This document shows, piece after piece, positions 20,673 to 32,060 of a stretch of 64,000 nucleotides of DNA; position 1 is the stretch's first letter; every line of letters begins with the position of its first letter. The position numbers and the translations under genes were made by a program. The DNA is from Didymella arachidicola (lineage: Eukaryota > Ascomycota > Dothideomycetes > Pleosporales > Didymellaceae), in the NCBI GenBank assembly GCA_016630955.3, contig CM049987.1, positions 434,001-498,000 of the forward strand, in the 5' to 3' direction. Under the pieces are notes generated by a model. That model saw only the letters and a program-made list of their open reading frames with translations, ran no database searches and had not been told where the DNA came from.

Positions 20673-21827
20673 ACGCACCCGCTATTGACGCATGAAGAAT
20701 GTTGGATCAGTATGAGTAACAAGCACACGACTCATTCTTAGCTGCGCATGCACACTCAGGCCGCACTAGGACCCCGATGGCCTGTCTGGCACATGCTATC
20801 GGCTAATACATTTCATTACGTGGCTCTTGGATAGAAGAAGTACAACTGCAGGAAAAGGTGGTCAATGGCTGTATGTGCGGGTGTCGGGTCATGGCGTGTA
20901 TATGGGTGTCGAGAAAAATGGATCGGGGTGGTGTGCCTTGGACTGAATGATTATACCCTAATGATAAGCTCTGCGTTGCTTTCCTCTACAGCTCTTCTAC
21001 ACTGTCAGCGGCGATGTGTTCAGCTGCTTTACTGACCGAGTCAGAGCCGCCCTGTTCCTGAATCTGCCCAAGTACCGGGCCATGGGAACGATCGCCAGGG
21101 AATACATGTCCGGAGTCGATCACTCCGTTGGTGGGTCGAACGCCCATCTAGTTCTTCCGCCATGCGGATCTGCGACATGGAGTGTCGTGGGGCTCGTAGG
21201 GCTGTCGCGTGAGAACAGGGGTCAAGTGACATGCAACAAGGGTTTCAACCCGTTCGCAGCACATGAACCAGATTGACATGGACATACCCAGTCGAGAGCT
21301 CTAGTGAATAAGATCCTGACGACTCTCAAACAACATCTTATCGTACTGCAGAATATGGACACGACTGCTGGACTTCAAAAGCTAATGAAGGTCTTAGGAA
21401 AGACAACTGTATGGTGTGATCAAACCAACCTATCGGTATCGTTGACCTTAAGTCCAAGTACCTTCGTTGGTCGGCCCTCGGTTCAGACTTTTATCGAGTC
21501 CCGTTTGGGGGCCTCAGTAACCTAATCTTGGGGGTTAGCCAACGCCTACTTGAAAGGTTCTGGAGTGTACTTGGCGTTCTAGAGGCTGCAAAAGTTCCGT
21601 TTGCTGTAGTAAGCATTATCTGTTGTCTGGGAGTTAGCTTGAGCAATAGGTATACACTCCGACGCTGAGGGCTTCCACTGTCAATCCTGCATAAACAAAG
21701 AAAAAGACTAGGCAGATAACTCGCTGTTAAGGGTCTAGCTGCTGATGTCGGCCGTCGCAGGATGGTCACTCTGCTCACCGCCAGCCAAAAAATTTACTTT
21801 CACCGCTCCGCATCGAAAAGAATCTCT
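20673..21827. other. intergenic region
   Basis: No gene recognised. ORFs of 60-95 codons lack motifs. The right part becomes AT-richer toward the tRNA. Confidence 0.5.
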
Positions 21828-21910
21828 TGATCGAACCCAGACTTGAACTGGAGACCTTCAGTGGACTAACAGTGTTAGACTGACGTGATAACCAACTACA
21901 CCATTCGACC
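21828..21910 (-). tRNA. tRNA-Val (anticodon AAC) with short intron
   Basis: Read on the minus strand from 21910. The 7-bp acceptor stem pairs GGTCGAA with TTCGATC, with discriminator A at 21828. The A box is TGGTGTAGTTGG. The anticodon stem TCAGT/ACTGA encloses a loop with AAC as anticodon. A 9-nt insertion, CTGTTAGTC, sits after position 37, the canonical place for nuclear tRNA introns. The T arm is TCCAG-TTCAAGT-CTGGG. A TTTT follows within about 12 nt of the 3' end as a Pol III terminator. CCA is not encoded, as expected in eukaryotes. Confidence 0.93.
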
Positions 21911-22834
21911 GTTTCGTTTGATTTATGATATTTTGCCGTTGTGGCAAATTTATAACCTCAACGTGAATCTGTTCACGACATGACAGACCAAAAGAAATAC
22001 CGAATCCGGGCACATCCAGCAAAACGCCATCATCCCCAGCGTGTTCGCTTCAAACCAAGTGTGCACATCAGATCCGCTCCCGAAAATTTCGCTTGTGTGG
22101 TGTTGGTGGGTGGGTATGGCGGTGACTAACAATTTTGTCTCAAAGCGCCCATATCCACTTGACCCCTTCGATTTAGCGTATGCTTTAGCCATGCATGAGA
22201 TAGTAGTCCTCAGAGACTCTAGTAACTATCAACCTCCCCTTTGGTACTCCAAAATACAAATGATGTCTTCCGGTCTGGAGTATCTCCACGCTATAATATG
22301 CATGGCGAGTCATGCACTGCATCACTAAGAATAGCCTCGACAGAGTATTCCAGTGGAGTGGAGAGCGCCTATTGACAGCACATCCCCGTCTCTCACATTT
22401 AATCTAATTATGTCGTGCTTGCCTGAGATCGCTAGACAAACTGAGATCGGATCAATGGAATCGGTGGTCAAAGTGGGCGTGAAGCCCCAGTGCGACAGAC
22501 ATGGCATGATTATTGAACTTTAAAGAGCAGTATACGCGTTGATGATATTCTATGTTGGATAAGTGAGTGAACATACGAAGACCAAAATTCTACAACCAAT
22601 TCTAGACGCCTCTAGTACTCCAAAGCGAATGATAACCCGAAAACCCAACCATGTAAATGCAACAAGCGAACGATGTATGCCAATGGAAACAAACAAACAA
22701 AGCGAAGGGATGCGACAAGAGCATGTGCCTGAGGCCGTTATGTCGTGTCTAGGCAAATCTAGAGCCCTTCGAGTGACCAGTGTAACCATGTCTAAAACGC
22801 CTGATATGCCACGCAAGATGAAGTCCAGATCTCT
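21911..22834. other. AT-rich intergenic region
   Basis: Upstream of the tRNA. No gene, repeat or transposon remnant recognised. Confidence 0.5.
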
Positions 22835-23272
22835 CTACTTTCCGTTGCCAGAGCCCGAGCCACGAGGGTTGGCAGGCATCGGGTACGGGAAAGGAGCGTA
22901 GGGAAGCTGAGTGTAGCCGGATCCAGAGTTGGAGCCAGCGGTGGAGGTACTGCTAGGGGTAGAGGATGAAGAAGACATGGTTTCTGGATTGAGACTCTGT
23001 TGAGAAGGCTGTGTTATGGTGATTGCTGGAGCGACCTCTGGTGGACAGTCCTGAGTCTCGACTGAGGATTCTCGCGTGGGTGAGGTAGTAGTCGGTTGTG
23101 TCGAAGTGACTGGCACTGGCGTACTTCGAGAGCTGTCTGGTCCTGTGCCGTTCGCCGGGGAAGTTGCTCTAGACGGCTGATTGATCGAGGCTGCGGAGAC
23201 TTGGGTGTTTGAAGGTGCGAGTGATGTTGGTGTGGAAGTTGATGGTACTGTTCTGTTCTCTTCCTCCTTCAT
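22835..23272 (-). CDS. hypothetical Ser/Thr/Pro-rich protein
   Basis: A single frame of 145 aa from ATG 23272. It starts MKEEENRTVPSTSTPTS, continues with Ser/Thr/Pro/Gln-rich low-complexity sequence, and ends with GYTQLPYAPFPYPMPANPRGSGSGNGK. No signal peptide, membrane segment or domain is visible. The composition is consistent over the whole length, unlike the random ORFs nearby, but no homologue can be named. It could be a disordered regulatory protein or a chance ORF. Confidence 0.42.
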   Translation of the reverse strand: MKEEENRTVPSTSTPTSLAPSNTQVSAASINQPSRATSPANGTGPDSSRSTPVPVTSTQPTTTSPTRESSVETQDCPPEVAPAITITQPSQQSLNPETMSSSSSTPSSTSTAGSNSGSGYTQLPYAPFPYPMPANPRGSGSGNGK

Positions 23273-24951
23273 CGAGCTGGTTCTTATACTTCAATCGACA
23301 GCTTCGCAGCCCCCAGTGATAAAGAGGTGAAGGTCGTTACACTGCGACCCAGACTGTGGAAATAGAATCCAAGTGGTCGACTACGCTACAGTAAGCAATT
23401 GAGAATCGTGCACACAGCTATGGCGTCTTGGTGTGATGCAAGAGAACGTCCGAGCTCTCGCTTTTTCGGTGTGGTAGGTATTTCGAACTGCCCGACAGAA
23501 CGATCTAGCTCACGTGGGTGTCAGGAACGTGGAGTGACTAGGGTCGACTGGAGTGTAATGCAGCCTTAATTAGCAATTGTGGCGTTCGGAGGACGTTCGA
23601 TTCGACAGAGCTTGTCAATGATGCAGCGGTCTGCAAAGAAGAGCGGTAGGAATGCTGGCGTCAGATGCTTGGTTGAGCCGCATGCAAGATGACAACGTGG
23701 GCGTGACAGATCGGGAGAATGGGGGCAGAGGCGTTCAGCTTGGACGTGAGAACAATTTGAGAGTGTCTGAGATGGGCTTGGGGTGATGGCACATTCTGTT
23801 GTTTCCTTTGCTACATGTCAACATGATATAGTCGGCGCCCTTGGCCCGTCTGCTGTTGTGAATTCAGATGCATTGTGAGGTCGACAATTTGTCTGCTTTC
23901 AAGTCAGCATTGGCAACCATCGAACGGGTTGCGGAACGTATTCGAAGATTCCACATATCTTCTAGTGGTATGGCTACTATCGTGATCAAGGTATGCATCT
24001 TCGCGATGTTCTCAAATGGGGAAAGTGCCAATGTGCAAGCTGCATTCACACAAAAACTCCGACTGGTAGCTGCGTAAAACGGATGCAAAGAATGCTCGAA
24101 ATCAGCCGCAAACCGAGCGTAGACAAATGATAACTCCGCGTATGTCTAATCTTAGCTGATCATACACGAGGTAAACTCGGGGACTGAGGTTACTCAGCAC
24201 TCGCTTACGCAAACCCCGGCTCATGCAGGTGTTTTCCACTCATGCGGACGTATCGTGATGAGAGCTGGGAAATGCCAGGAACATCAAATCGATGAGATGC
24301 TGATGGCTCAAGTATTTCAAAGTATTTGATAATTGCTTACGGGGGGAAATGGTGTTGCGGTTGTGTTGTTTGTCAGCGCGCCAAAGCCGCAGCGGGAAGT
24401 TGGTGATGGATGACGTCGTTGCTGAATGGAAGGTGGGTCAGCTGCAGGAACACCCAGCCAAAATCCGCCAGATCTCGTTGCGTCGCGGAACTAATCCGAC
24501 TCCTTCCAACTGCACACATCGTATCATCTTGTACCATGTCTCTGTCTGTAAATATGTAGGGCGACTACTTCGCGACCTGCTTTGCGGAGATGATTGCGGT
24601 CGCAGCGCAGAGACTAATGTCCCCAAATTAGCTGCGATGGGTCGCAAATGCCCTTAATCGCCCACCTTACCTTCGGTTGCTTCATCGCGCTTAGCGCATG
24701 CTTACACACCTCCGCGCAGGTACCTCTTTGTTTTCGAAAGCCGGACTTGCTTATTCAAAGATGCCAAATGGCCTAATGAGTCGAGCGTAGTAAATTAAAC
24801 GTTCTTGCCAGGCGCCAGTATGCAGTGAAGGATATGTAAGCAAGTAGCGCCGGTCTGGGATGGATGGATAGTTGAACTACAAAAGGCAAGATGGATGTGT
24901 CGAACCGTCCACCAGGTCGGAAGACAGTCGAGCACTGAATCCAATCGCAAC
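23273..24951. other. intergenic region
   Basis: 1.7 kb without a recognisable gene. ORFs up to 102 codons lack motifs and are crossed by ORFs on the other strand. Confidence 0.45.
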
Positions 24952-25471
24952 ATGTCATCCACTCACCGCGCTGCTGTCCTCGCAACACCCTGACCACTGA
25001 CGACGTCGAAACCCATCAACCCGGACCCAACGAAGTTCTGATCCGCAACCATGCCATTGCGATCCAACCTCTCGATGCCAAAATACTCATTTCCAACTAC
25101 GGCCCAGCCGCCTCGCTGAGCTTCCCAGCAGTCCTTGGCAGCAGCGGCGCAGGAGTGATAGAGGAACTGGGCTCAGAAGTGACCGACCTCCAAGTCGGCG
25201 ACCGTGTAGCCTTCGAACCAGGGCCTATGTTGACCCGAAGCTCAATAAAGAGCAAGGAAAATGGCAGCAGCTCGTACTCTTCTCCACCGACACGGTTGCC
25301 AAAGTACGTTGAAGATAAGAATTCCTCAATACGCTACAATTCTTCATTAGTCACTTTTTGCAAATGTGGTTCGTGAAACTCGATGGGGGATTATCAGCCT
25401 TGCAAAAAGCGAGTGAGGAGGTCGTTAATGGAAAATTGAGAGGCAAGGTTATAACTAATCCGCAGGAATGA
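24952..25471 (+). pseudogene. decayed MDR-superfamily zinc-type alcohol dehydrogenase / enoyl reductase
   Basis: The first codons read MSSTHRAAVLATP, then TGA. A one-base frame change restores VETHQPGPNEVLIRNHAIAIQPLDAKILISNYGPAASLSFPAVLGSSGAGVIEELGSEVTDLQVGDRVAFE, the GroES-like N-terminal half of fungal MDR enoyl reductases. After another frame change, WQQLVLFSTDTVAKV is visible at about 25260-25310. The C-terminal end of the family then follows: FVKLDGGLSALQKASEEVVNGKLRGKVITNPQE and a stop at 25471. The central NAD(P)H-binding Rossmann segment is missing. The locus is about 520 bases where an intact gene would need about 1.05 kb. It is therefore a non-functional remnant with an internal deletion and at least two frame disruptions. 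Confidence 0.85.
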
Positions 25472-25489
25472 ATCACTATTGCTTGGTGT

Positions 25490-27735
25490 CTACTTGCTTA
25501 ACCAACGCTTCAGCTTGCCAAGTGCAATGCTCTCTCCAGTTGTCTGACTACCTCTAGGATGCATGATCATCGGGGTGTTGACTGGCGATGCAGCTCTGGG
25601 TAGAGGAACAACATCGTCAAGGGGCGAGGTAAACTCAATGTTTTCGATGCCATAGTTGAAGAGACTGATCGGCCGCGCTAGTTTGATTGGTGTTGGCGAA
25701 TGAATCACGGCTAAGTCGTCCATCGAGCTGGAGCGAAAACGTCCATCTCGAGAGAATACGGTTTGGTAGTCATCGTCTACATCGTCGGCACCGCGTCCTG
25801 CGCCGTCGAAGAATCTTGCCTTCTTACCAAAAGTGAGTCTCTTCTTTTCTCTCTCTTTCTCGGTCTCCTTCCCTCTCTTTCCACCAAGCATGGGTAATAC
25901 TGGTTTCGGTGTGTGTAGTCTAAGATTGAGCGCACTAGTGGCGATGTCTATGGCTCTGATATTCTGGCTGTGCAGACTCAGATCACTGGATCGTCTCGAG
26001 TCTCGTGCCAGTCTCCGAATGTTCTTTACCGGATTCATCTCGGCAGCTCTCGTCTCAAGCCGCTCTCTCGATTGCCTCGTCTTATGCTCTCTCATCCCTG
26101 GCGGTATATCGAGCCCAGGAGGCGTTGGCAATTCCGCCTCCATGTCAATCCATGGTATGATATCCTTGAGGTCGCTATGACTAGACTTGAGGCTGTCGAG
26201 CGAATTGGAGCCGGGAGTTTGCAGACGGACCTGCTTCTCACGCACAGTCCTACCTAACGACGACGATGGAGAAGCAGGTCTCGATATGTCCTTCGACATG
26301 GGTATTGTCAATGTTCCGATCTTCTTTGTCGCGAAGAAGGACTCCTGCATGCCTGGTACAGTCATTGGAGACACGACGTCAGTCGCTGACGGTCTGTCCG
26401 CTCCAGCACTTGGTGCATTAAAAGCAGGCACCTTGAATGTTGTCTGGCGGGAGACACTCGGCGATACACGTAATAAAGACTGTGGCATAATGGTCGGGCT
26501 GGCTGGAAGCTGGAGTGGAGGAATGGCAGGAGCAGCCTTGGGACTATGGTGCGGTATCGGTGTTGGTTTGGGACCCACATGTTTTTGGTCGCGGTACAAT
26601 TTTCGTAGTCGCTTATATTCGGTGTAATCGTCGACCTCCGTGTTGGTCGGTCGACAACTCACTTGGTCCATGGATACGGGGTCCTTCCTCTGCAAGGTGA
26701 TCTCGTACAGAATGTCGCCTTCTTTCCATTCACCGCCCATAGTGTCCTTTAGCTTTGCCTGACGGATACACCAACCTTTGACTGAGTATCTTCAATAGTC
26801 AGTATGGCATTACAAGGTCAGAGTCCGCAGCTTACAGGCCTTCATATCGAACCCCGGCCTTTGGACCCCAGATACTGTTGATGCTGTGGCATCGAAGTAC
26901 CCGTATTGGGTCGCGCGATGCAGGGGTCGCTGCCGTCAGTCGAAATTTGCCTTTATCGCCGATCGGACACCGGTATGTGAAACTTTCTTCACAACGTGCA
27001 TCTACTTCACCTGCATCCTTCAGGAGGAGAGCGTATGCTCCATTCTTGTTGAAGGTAGTGCCGCCATCGATCGACTCCAATCCGATAATCCCAGCATGGT
27101 GTGCAAACAGAGAGTGTATCCACCAGCTATGCAATATTAGCGTGGCTCAGAATCTGCCAGGTGACACGTACTCCCCAGCTTTAAAGCCAAGATCGCCTCC
27201 TCGGTGGGACACACTGGGGTCGATTTTCTCGGGACAATGCTCCGCCCATCTCTGAAGGAGTGCCTGCATGACTGTCAGTAGAGCACATCACCAGCAAGTG
27301 ACGAAGCTATACTTCAGCGGTATGCTCACTGACGCTAGCAATGCCCTCCAGTCGTCCGCCTCGACCATACAGGAACGGATGGAGGTCTTCGAAGCGCCCA
27401 AATCGACTTTTCCATATTGTTATAATCTTGTCGCAGTCGTCGCACAGCCGCCTAGGCCAGCGGGTAGCGATGCCAGCGATGTCTTTCACTGCTTTGTGTA
27501 TGCCCGTTGCTCGGAGATCGAGTGCTGTTATTGACGTTGATTGACGTAGGGCGACAAAGAGTTCGTGCAGGGTGAGGACGTCATCTGGCCGAAGAATATC
27601 AGGTCCTTCGCGTGCGACGCGGATGTCAAGGTCGTCGCGTATCCAACGTGCGAAATGCTTGAGCCTGTAGCGTGAGACGTCCACGACTGGTGGCGTTACG
27701 GGCGTTAATGAGCTCGCTGCGTATAGTGACGGCAT
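25490..27735 (-). CDS. SRA-YDG domain protein
   Basis: Four exons on the minus strand (27735-27330, 27271-27172, 27126-26836, 26789-25490) give 698 aa. An N-terminal helical region is followed by an SRA-YDG-like domain at about 165-330. It contains LQRWAEHCPEKIDPSVSHRGGDLGFKAGDWW, HHAGIIGLESIDGG, GAYALLLKDAGEVD, DPIRVLRCHSINSIWGPKAGVRYEGLYSVKGW and GDILYEITLQR. SRA domains (UHRF1, SUVH) bind 5-methylcytosine or hemimethylated DNA; fungal members are mostly uncharacterised. The last ~370 residues are Ser/Pro/Arg-rich and probably disordered, with basic patches such as GGKRGKETEKEREKKR. No RING, PHD or SET domain is present. Exon 1/2 has two possible in-frame splice choices differing by 12 nt (GTGAGC..GACAG, used here, or GTCAGT..TGCAG). 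The first in-frame ATG after an upstream stop was used as start. Confidence 0.8.
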
Positions 27736-28285
27736 GCTTGCAGTGTTTATGTTGTGCTGAGAAGATGCATCGGACAAAGAGAAAAGATGTTGTAGTAGAG
27801 CGCATCGTCAAGCAGGTGGAAGCGAAGGAAGGTGGGGTGGTGACAGTTATGACTGTTGATCGCGGACACAATTGTGCTTGACGCAACTAGTCGAATGTCC
27901 TTTCCATGTCGTGGTCCATCGCTGTCGCTCGAATGACGAAATGTGAGACAGTGTTACGAGACATGTGCTCTCGAGTAAGCACAGTTCCTCTAAAGTCATG
28001 CTGCCAGTTAGGCGGTGTACCAATGTTGGCGTTTTGATTGCTTTTGATTGTTTTGTGACTTCTGCTTCTGCACATTGTACGGCGCCAAATACTGACCTAC
28101 TCGTCTTTTGCCAGACCAATGCCGGTCGATGTCTTGTGTGATGATCGTGGGTATCGTGCAGAGCAAACTTCTGCTTTTATCTTCCTCGTCAAGCTATTTC
28201 CATGACCCTATTACGCGCACGTTACCACTTTGTGGTCGAGTGCTCTGCGTGTGCTGTGTGCTGAGCTCTCAGCGCTAGACTGAAC
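27736..28285. other. intergenic region, SRA gene promoter and LSM7 3' end
   Basis: No gene supported. The upstream minus-strand frame of the SRA gene is closed by a stop just above 27760. Confidence 0.5.
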
Positions 28286-28827
28286 TCATTCCTCTTCTTG
28301 TATGAATGGGTTGGCGATCTCTTCGCTGCCGTCGACAGGCGAGATGACGACGAGCAGTGTTCCACGGGCGACAATGAGGCCGAGTTTGCGGTACCGTACG
28401 TTGCCTTCGTCATCTGTTTTATTTTTAGTTTGAACCTTCTTTCGCAGTTCGACTACTGCATACCTGTCATGGCCTCCTTCACCTCGTCCAGCACGAGGTT
28501 CATCAATTGATCGTAGCCCTTGAGTGTTCCAATGACTGCACACGGTCAGTACCTACTCTCCAACATCTTCTCTCCGCCCAACAGCATCTGCGCCTCAATG
28601 CTCTCTCCCCGTCGACTAAACCTACCTTCACGGCCACCACTGAACTTGACGGTGATTTGCTTGTCCAAGTATTTGCTCAGGTCCAGAATGTTCTCTTTCT
28701 TGGGCCTGTCTGTCTGCTGCTGCCCCGCTGCGTTTCCGCCCTGCGCGCCTCCTCGTCCACCACCCCTCCCTCCGCGATGGTCGCCACGACCGCCGCCTCG
28801 CCCCCGAAATGCGCCGCGTTCAGACAT
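28286..28827 (-). CDS. LSM7: U6 snRNA-associated Sm-like protein LSm7
   Basis: Three exons (28827-28626, 28535-28464, 28413-28286) give 133 aa. This is a subunit of the Lsm2-8 ring (U6 snRNP, nucleus) and the Lsm1-7 ring (mRNA decapping, cytoplasm). An N-terminal RGG-rich tail (about residues 1-35, RGRGGGRGDHRGGRGGGRGG) precedes RPKKENILDLSKYLDKQITVKFSGGREVIGTLKGYDQLMNLVLDEVKEAM (Sm1) and LGLIVARGTLLVVISPVDGSEEIANPFIQEEE (Sm2 and C-terminus). All three exon joins preserve the Sm fold. Both introns are phase 1. The RGG tail is usual in filamentous-fungal LSm7 but absent from yeast. Confidence 0.95.
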
Positions 28828-30009
28828 GGTGTGCGTACTGGGAAAGGATCGTGTGTTTAGGATAGAAACCTAACGCGTAGTGACGTGCAATTCAATGGCG
28901 GTCTGTGCACGCAACAAGGTGAGTTCGAACTAGTGGTGTTGTGGCTCGCACAGCTCACGTGATCGGATGAGCTGAGCCACATTGCCGGAGGGGTGGAAAG
29001 TGTCCTGCTCAAGCCTCCGCCGGTGCCGTCCGCCTGCGGGCTGTGAGGGGCGGAAGCTGTGCGCACCTGACGTGACGCATGGGCGTGCCGCTGCGGCATT
29101 TTTCGAGGTTCTGTGAGGGGTCTGGGCCTGGCGCACTGCTGCTTTCTGCTTGGTGTCGTCCGCCATGCCGCTCTCGCTGTCGCTGTGACTGGCCCGCGAG
29201 ATGAGAGGGAGCCAGCAGAGGGTGCCTCTGACGCGCTCCTTGCCTTGCTTGCGACGCTATACTGGCGAATCTCCGCGGCCAGCCACAGGATGCCAGCCAC
29301 CATTGCCTGTCGATACCGTCCCCTCCGTTTGTGTTCGGAGAAGCGGCACCTGAGGGACGCGTAAGTTGTCACTCAAACTGATGCAATGCTCTGTGGTGTG
29401 TGCAGCGGGCAGGAGGCGAAGGTGTACCACGGGCACAGCACAGCTGTCTGTATACATTTCTCACAGTTCCTCCGAGCAGTGACAGCGTCCTCTTGGGCAC
29501 GCCCATTTACACCCTCTACACCATTTGCACCCTTCATCACCACCAGACCCCATCGGTGCCCTGCGCCCCGGAGCTTCGGCCTATTCGGGCGCTCTGATAT
29601 GAATGGCCGTCGCTGATCCAGGCCCTGCATACTTTCCGCAGCCAATGAGCGACGGCGAGTGCGCGACGGGCCCTCGCCTCTTATTCCCGAGAGGAACCCT
29701 CCTGCGCTGGCACCCATCCACATCCCGCGCCCGGTGCTTGACTGCTGCCGAGCGTCTACACAGTCCACTTCGTGCGCGCTCGCTCCGCCTGCACAGCTCT
29801 ACCCCGTTCCTGCCTCTGCTTGCCCCCCGCGATGCGCACTTGCCTGTGACCTTGCATGGCGCTGTAGAGCGACACGAGACGTCCGCCGTGCTGAGTCCCC
29901 ATCACGCGTTCCGCCCTCGCATTCCGCCTGCCCTTCGATCCGCACGCTCTCGGGAGGACGTCCGCCCCATCCACCGCTCTCTTCTTCTCCGCCGCTGTCT
30001 GCGCGCAAC
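28828..30009. other. divergent intergenic region LSM7 / Zn2Cys6-motif gene
   Basis: About 1.2 kb between divergent start codons. Open frames cross it on both strands (up to 171 codons on the minus strand) but are GC-rich and motif-free. The plus-strand frame continuous with the next gene is probably leader. Confidence 0.5.
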
Positions 30010-32060
30010 ATGTCTAGCCACGACTCGCACGCTCTGGTCGACCTCAACATGGCGCATCCCCACCACGCACCGCCCTCGCAGGCTGCGGCCGACCTCAAGC
30101 GCAAGCGAAGCACCTCGCACGAAATCATGCACCCAGCCGCGCCGCAACCAAAGGCTGCCAAGACACACAACCACCTCCAGATCAACTACCTTGTGAGGCA
30201 CCTAGACTCAGACCTGCCTCTGATCACCAACGACGACACACTGCCCAATATTCTCTCGCTGCTGAGCGACTACCAGGGCGTGCTTGACCGTCATGAGTCA
30301 ATGGCATGCAACTTGGGCGCACGACCGCTGGGGCCGATTCTGATCAAGCGCTTTGAGAGACTGTTCGACGGACCCCCGCGCGTGCTCAAGAGCCATGGAA
30401 AGGACGGCACTACAGTCACGTGGCTCGACGTGGTCGAGTTCGCCCGCAACAAGCCTGAGCAGTTCCAGCTCGGACAGATGAGCGAAGGTGTACGTGTCTG
30501 CCAATTCTATACAAAGCAGTGTAGGGTTCAGATCAGCGAGGAAGATTTTGTGCTCATCTCATCTGGCATCCCGCAGAAGATGATTCCGCCACAGCCCATC
30601 ATTGAGGACGAGGAGAAGGAGCTTGGCACTATTGAGATCTTGGAGAAGAACCTGGGCCAGATTTGCCAATTAGCCGACCAGGGTGAGTCCAACGAAACGC
30701 ATCACATACAGAGGAAATGCTAAACCTATCAGTTGCTGCTCGCACACGACAGCTCAATCATAGGCTGAAGGGGCGCAAGCAGGCCATTCTTGACCGGAGA
30801 GCAACCGCGAGCCCAGTCCCGCCAATTCGTCCATTGAGCCCCTCCAACGTAGCACTGATGAATGGCGGCTCTAGCCATGCTGCTCAGGCACATGCACATG
30901 CACATGCACATGCGCAGCCCTCGCAGAAGTCTCCTAGCGGCTTTGTTGCTGTAAATGCACGTCCTCACGAGTCGAACGGCCATGGACATGGACACGGACA
31001 CGGACACGGTAACGGCAACGGAAATGGCAACAGCAACGGCACCTCATCCTCTACTCGGCACGATTTGTTGGCTAAATTTCATACCGTGAACGATCGCAGA
31101 TCTTCCCCCCAAACCGCCAACGGCTTGCAAGACGCAACGAGGCCATCTGTTGGGCCCCACCCTCCATCCCACCCTGCCACTCCAGCAACGAATACTTCGA
31201 GGCCTCCTCCACCGCCCGCCGAAGCACAACCGCCGCCACCCCCTCCAAATCATGCAAGGCCCCCTCAAATGAACGAAGCCGAGCTGCAATCGATGATGAA
31301 CTCACCCGTACCCATACCGAATACACCAACAAGTCTGCTTTCGGCCGCGAGCCAGCGTACGAGCCAGCCGGTAGAGAAAGACGACGGAGGTCCTTTCAAA
31401 GCCGAGATGGTCCACAGGATGGAGAGTCTAGGGAAGGGCGAGCGTATCCTTCCACCGTGCGACAGGTGTCGAAGATTGCACATGGATTGTCTGAAAAACC
31501 TCACCGCCTGCATGGGTTGCACTAAGAAGCATGCCAAGTGCTCCTGGAAAGAGGTTCGAGAAGGGGAGTTGCACGGCGCGTTCGCGCATCCCCCAGGCAC
31601 AAACAGTAACGCGCACACCGACACGTCTGACCACGAGAGCCATGACCGCGCAAGCACAGCCAGCCCTCCTTCCATGCTGAGTCCCCCCCACGGCTACGCA
31701 TCGAGTCACATAGCCAGCAGTAATGGCCATTCAACGCCACAACCCCCGTCAACCGCGCATCCACCTACACAGCCGCAACAGCCTCATCAGCAGCAATCTC
31801 AACAAACTCAGCAGCCTCAGCAACACCAGATCGCTCACCAGCATCGTCCGCATCCGCCACAGACGTCGCAGTACCCACACCCCCACGATTCGCGGATATC
31901 GTCAGGCCGTAACTCGCCCCCTGAGCGGGACCGTGAGCGAGAACGGCATGTGGAGGCCCAGCTCCAGGAAGCTGCAAAATCGAGTCTTGCCCAGCACGCA
32001 ACCACCAAACCACCTGAATCAAAAGGGCATGAGTATCAAACGGCAATTGCCCAGCAATAA
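30010..32060 (+). CDS. protein with internal Zn2Cys6 motif, possible transcriptional regulator
   Basis: Two exons (30010-30682, 30733-32060) give 666 aa. The N-terminal part (about 55-215) looks like a folded domain: INYLVRHLDSDLPLITNDDTLPNILSLLSDYQGVLDRHESMACNLGARPLGPILIKRFERLFDG followed by WLDVVEFARNKPEQF. The middle is low complexity, with AHAHAHAH and GHGHGHGNGNGN runs and a poly-Pro tract. A Zn2Cys6-like motif lies at 467-494 (CDRCRRLHMDCLKNLTACMGCTKKHAKC; spacing CX2CX6CX6CX2CX6C). A Gln/His/Pro-rich tail follows. In most fungal zinc-cluster regulators this motif is N-terminal; here it comes after a conserved-looking domain and disordered linker. No fungal_trans domain is present. It is probably a nuclear DNA-binding protein, target unknown. 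ATG 30010 is chosen because upstream in-frame sequence is low quality. Confidence 0.78.

Noticed and set aside
24952..25376. Functional short oxidoreductase at 25155-25376
   Set aside because: The N-terminal frame is interrupted by a stop and frameshift and lacks the cofactor-binding domain, so it is part of the pseudogene.
28857..29372. 171-codon minus-strand ORF in the LSM7 upstream region
   Set aside because: No motif, GC-driven openness and overlap with plus-strand ORFs; no splice or start support.
29659..30009. Extending the Zn2Cys6-motif protein upstream to 29659
   Set aside because: The extra 117 residues are Arg/Pro/Cys-rich and unlike the conserved start at MSSHDSHALVDLNMAH; treated as leader.
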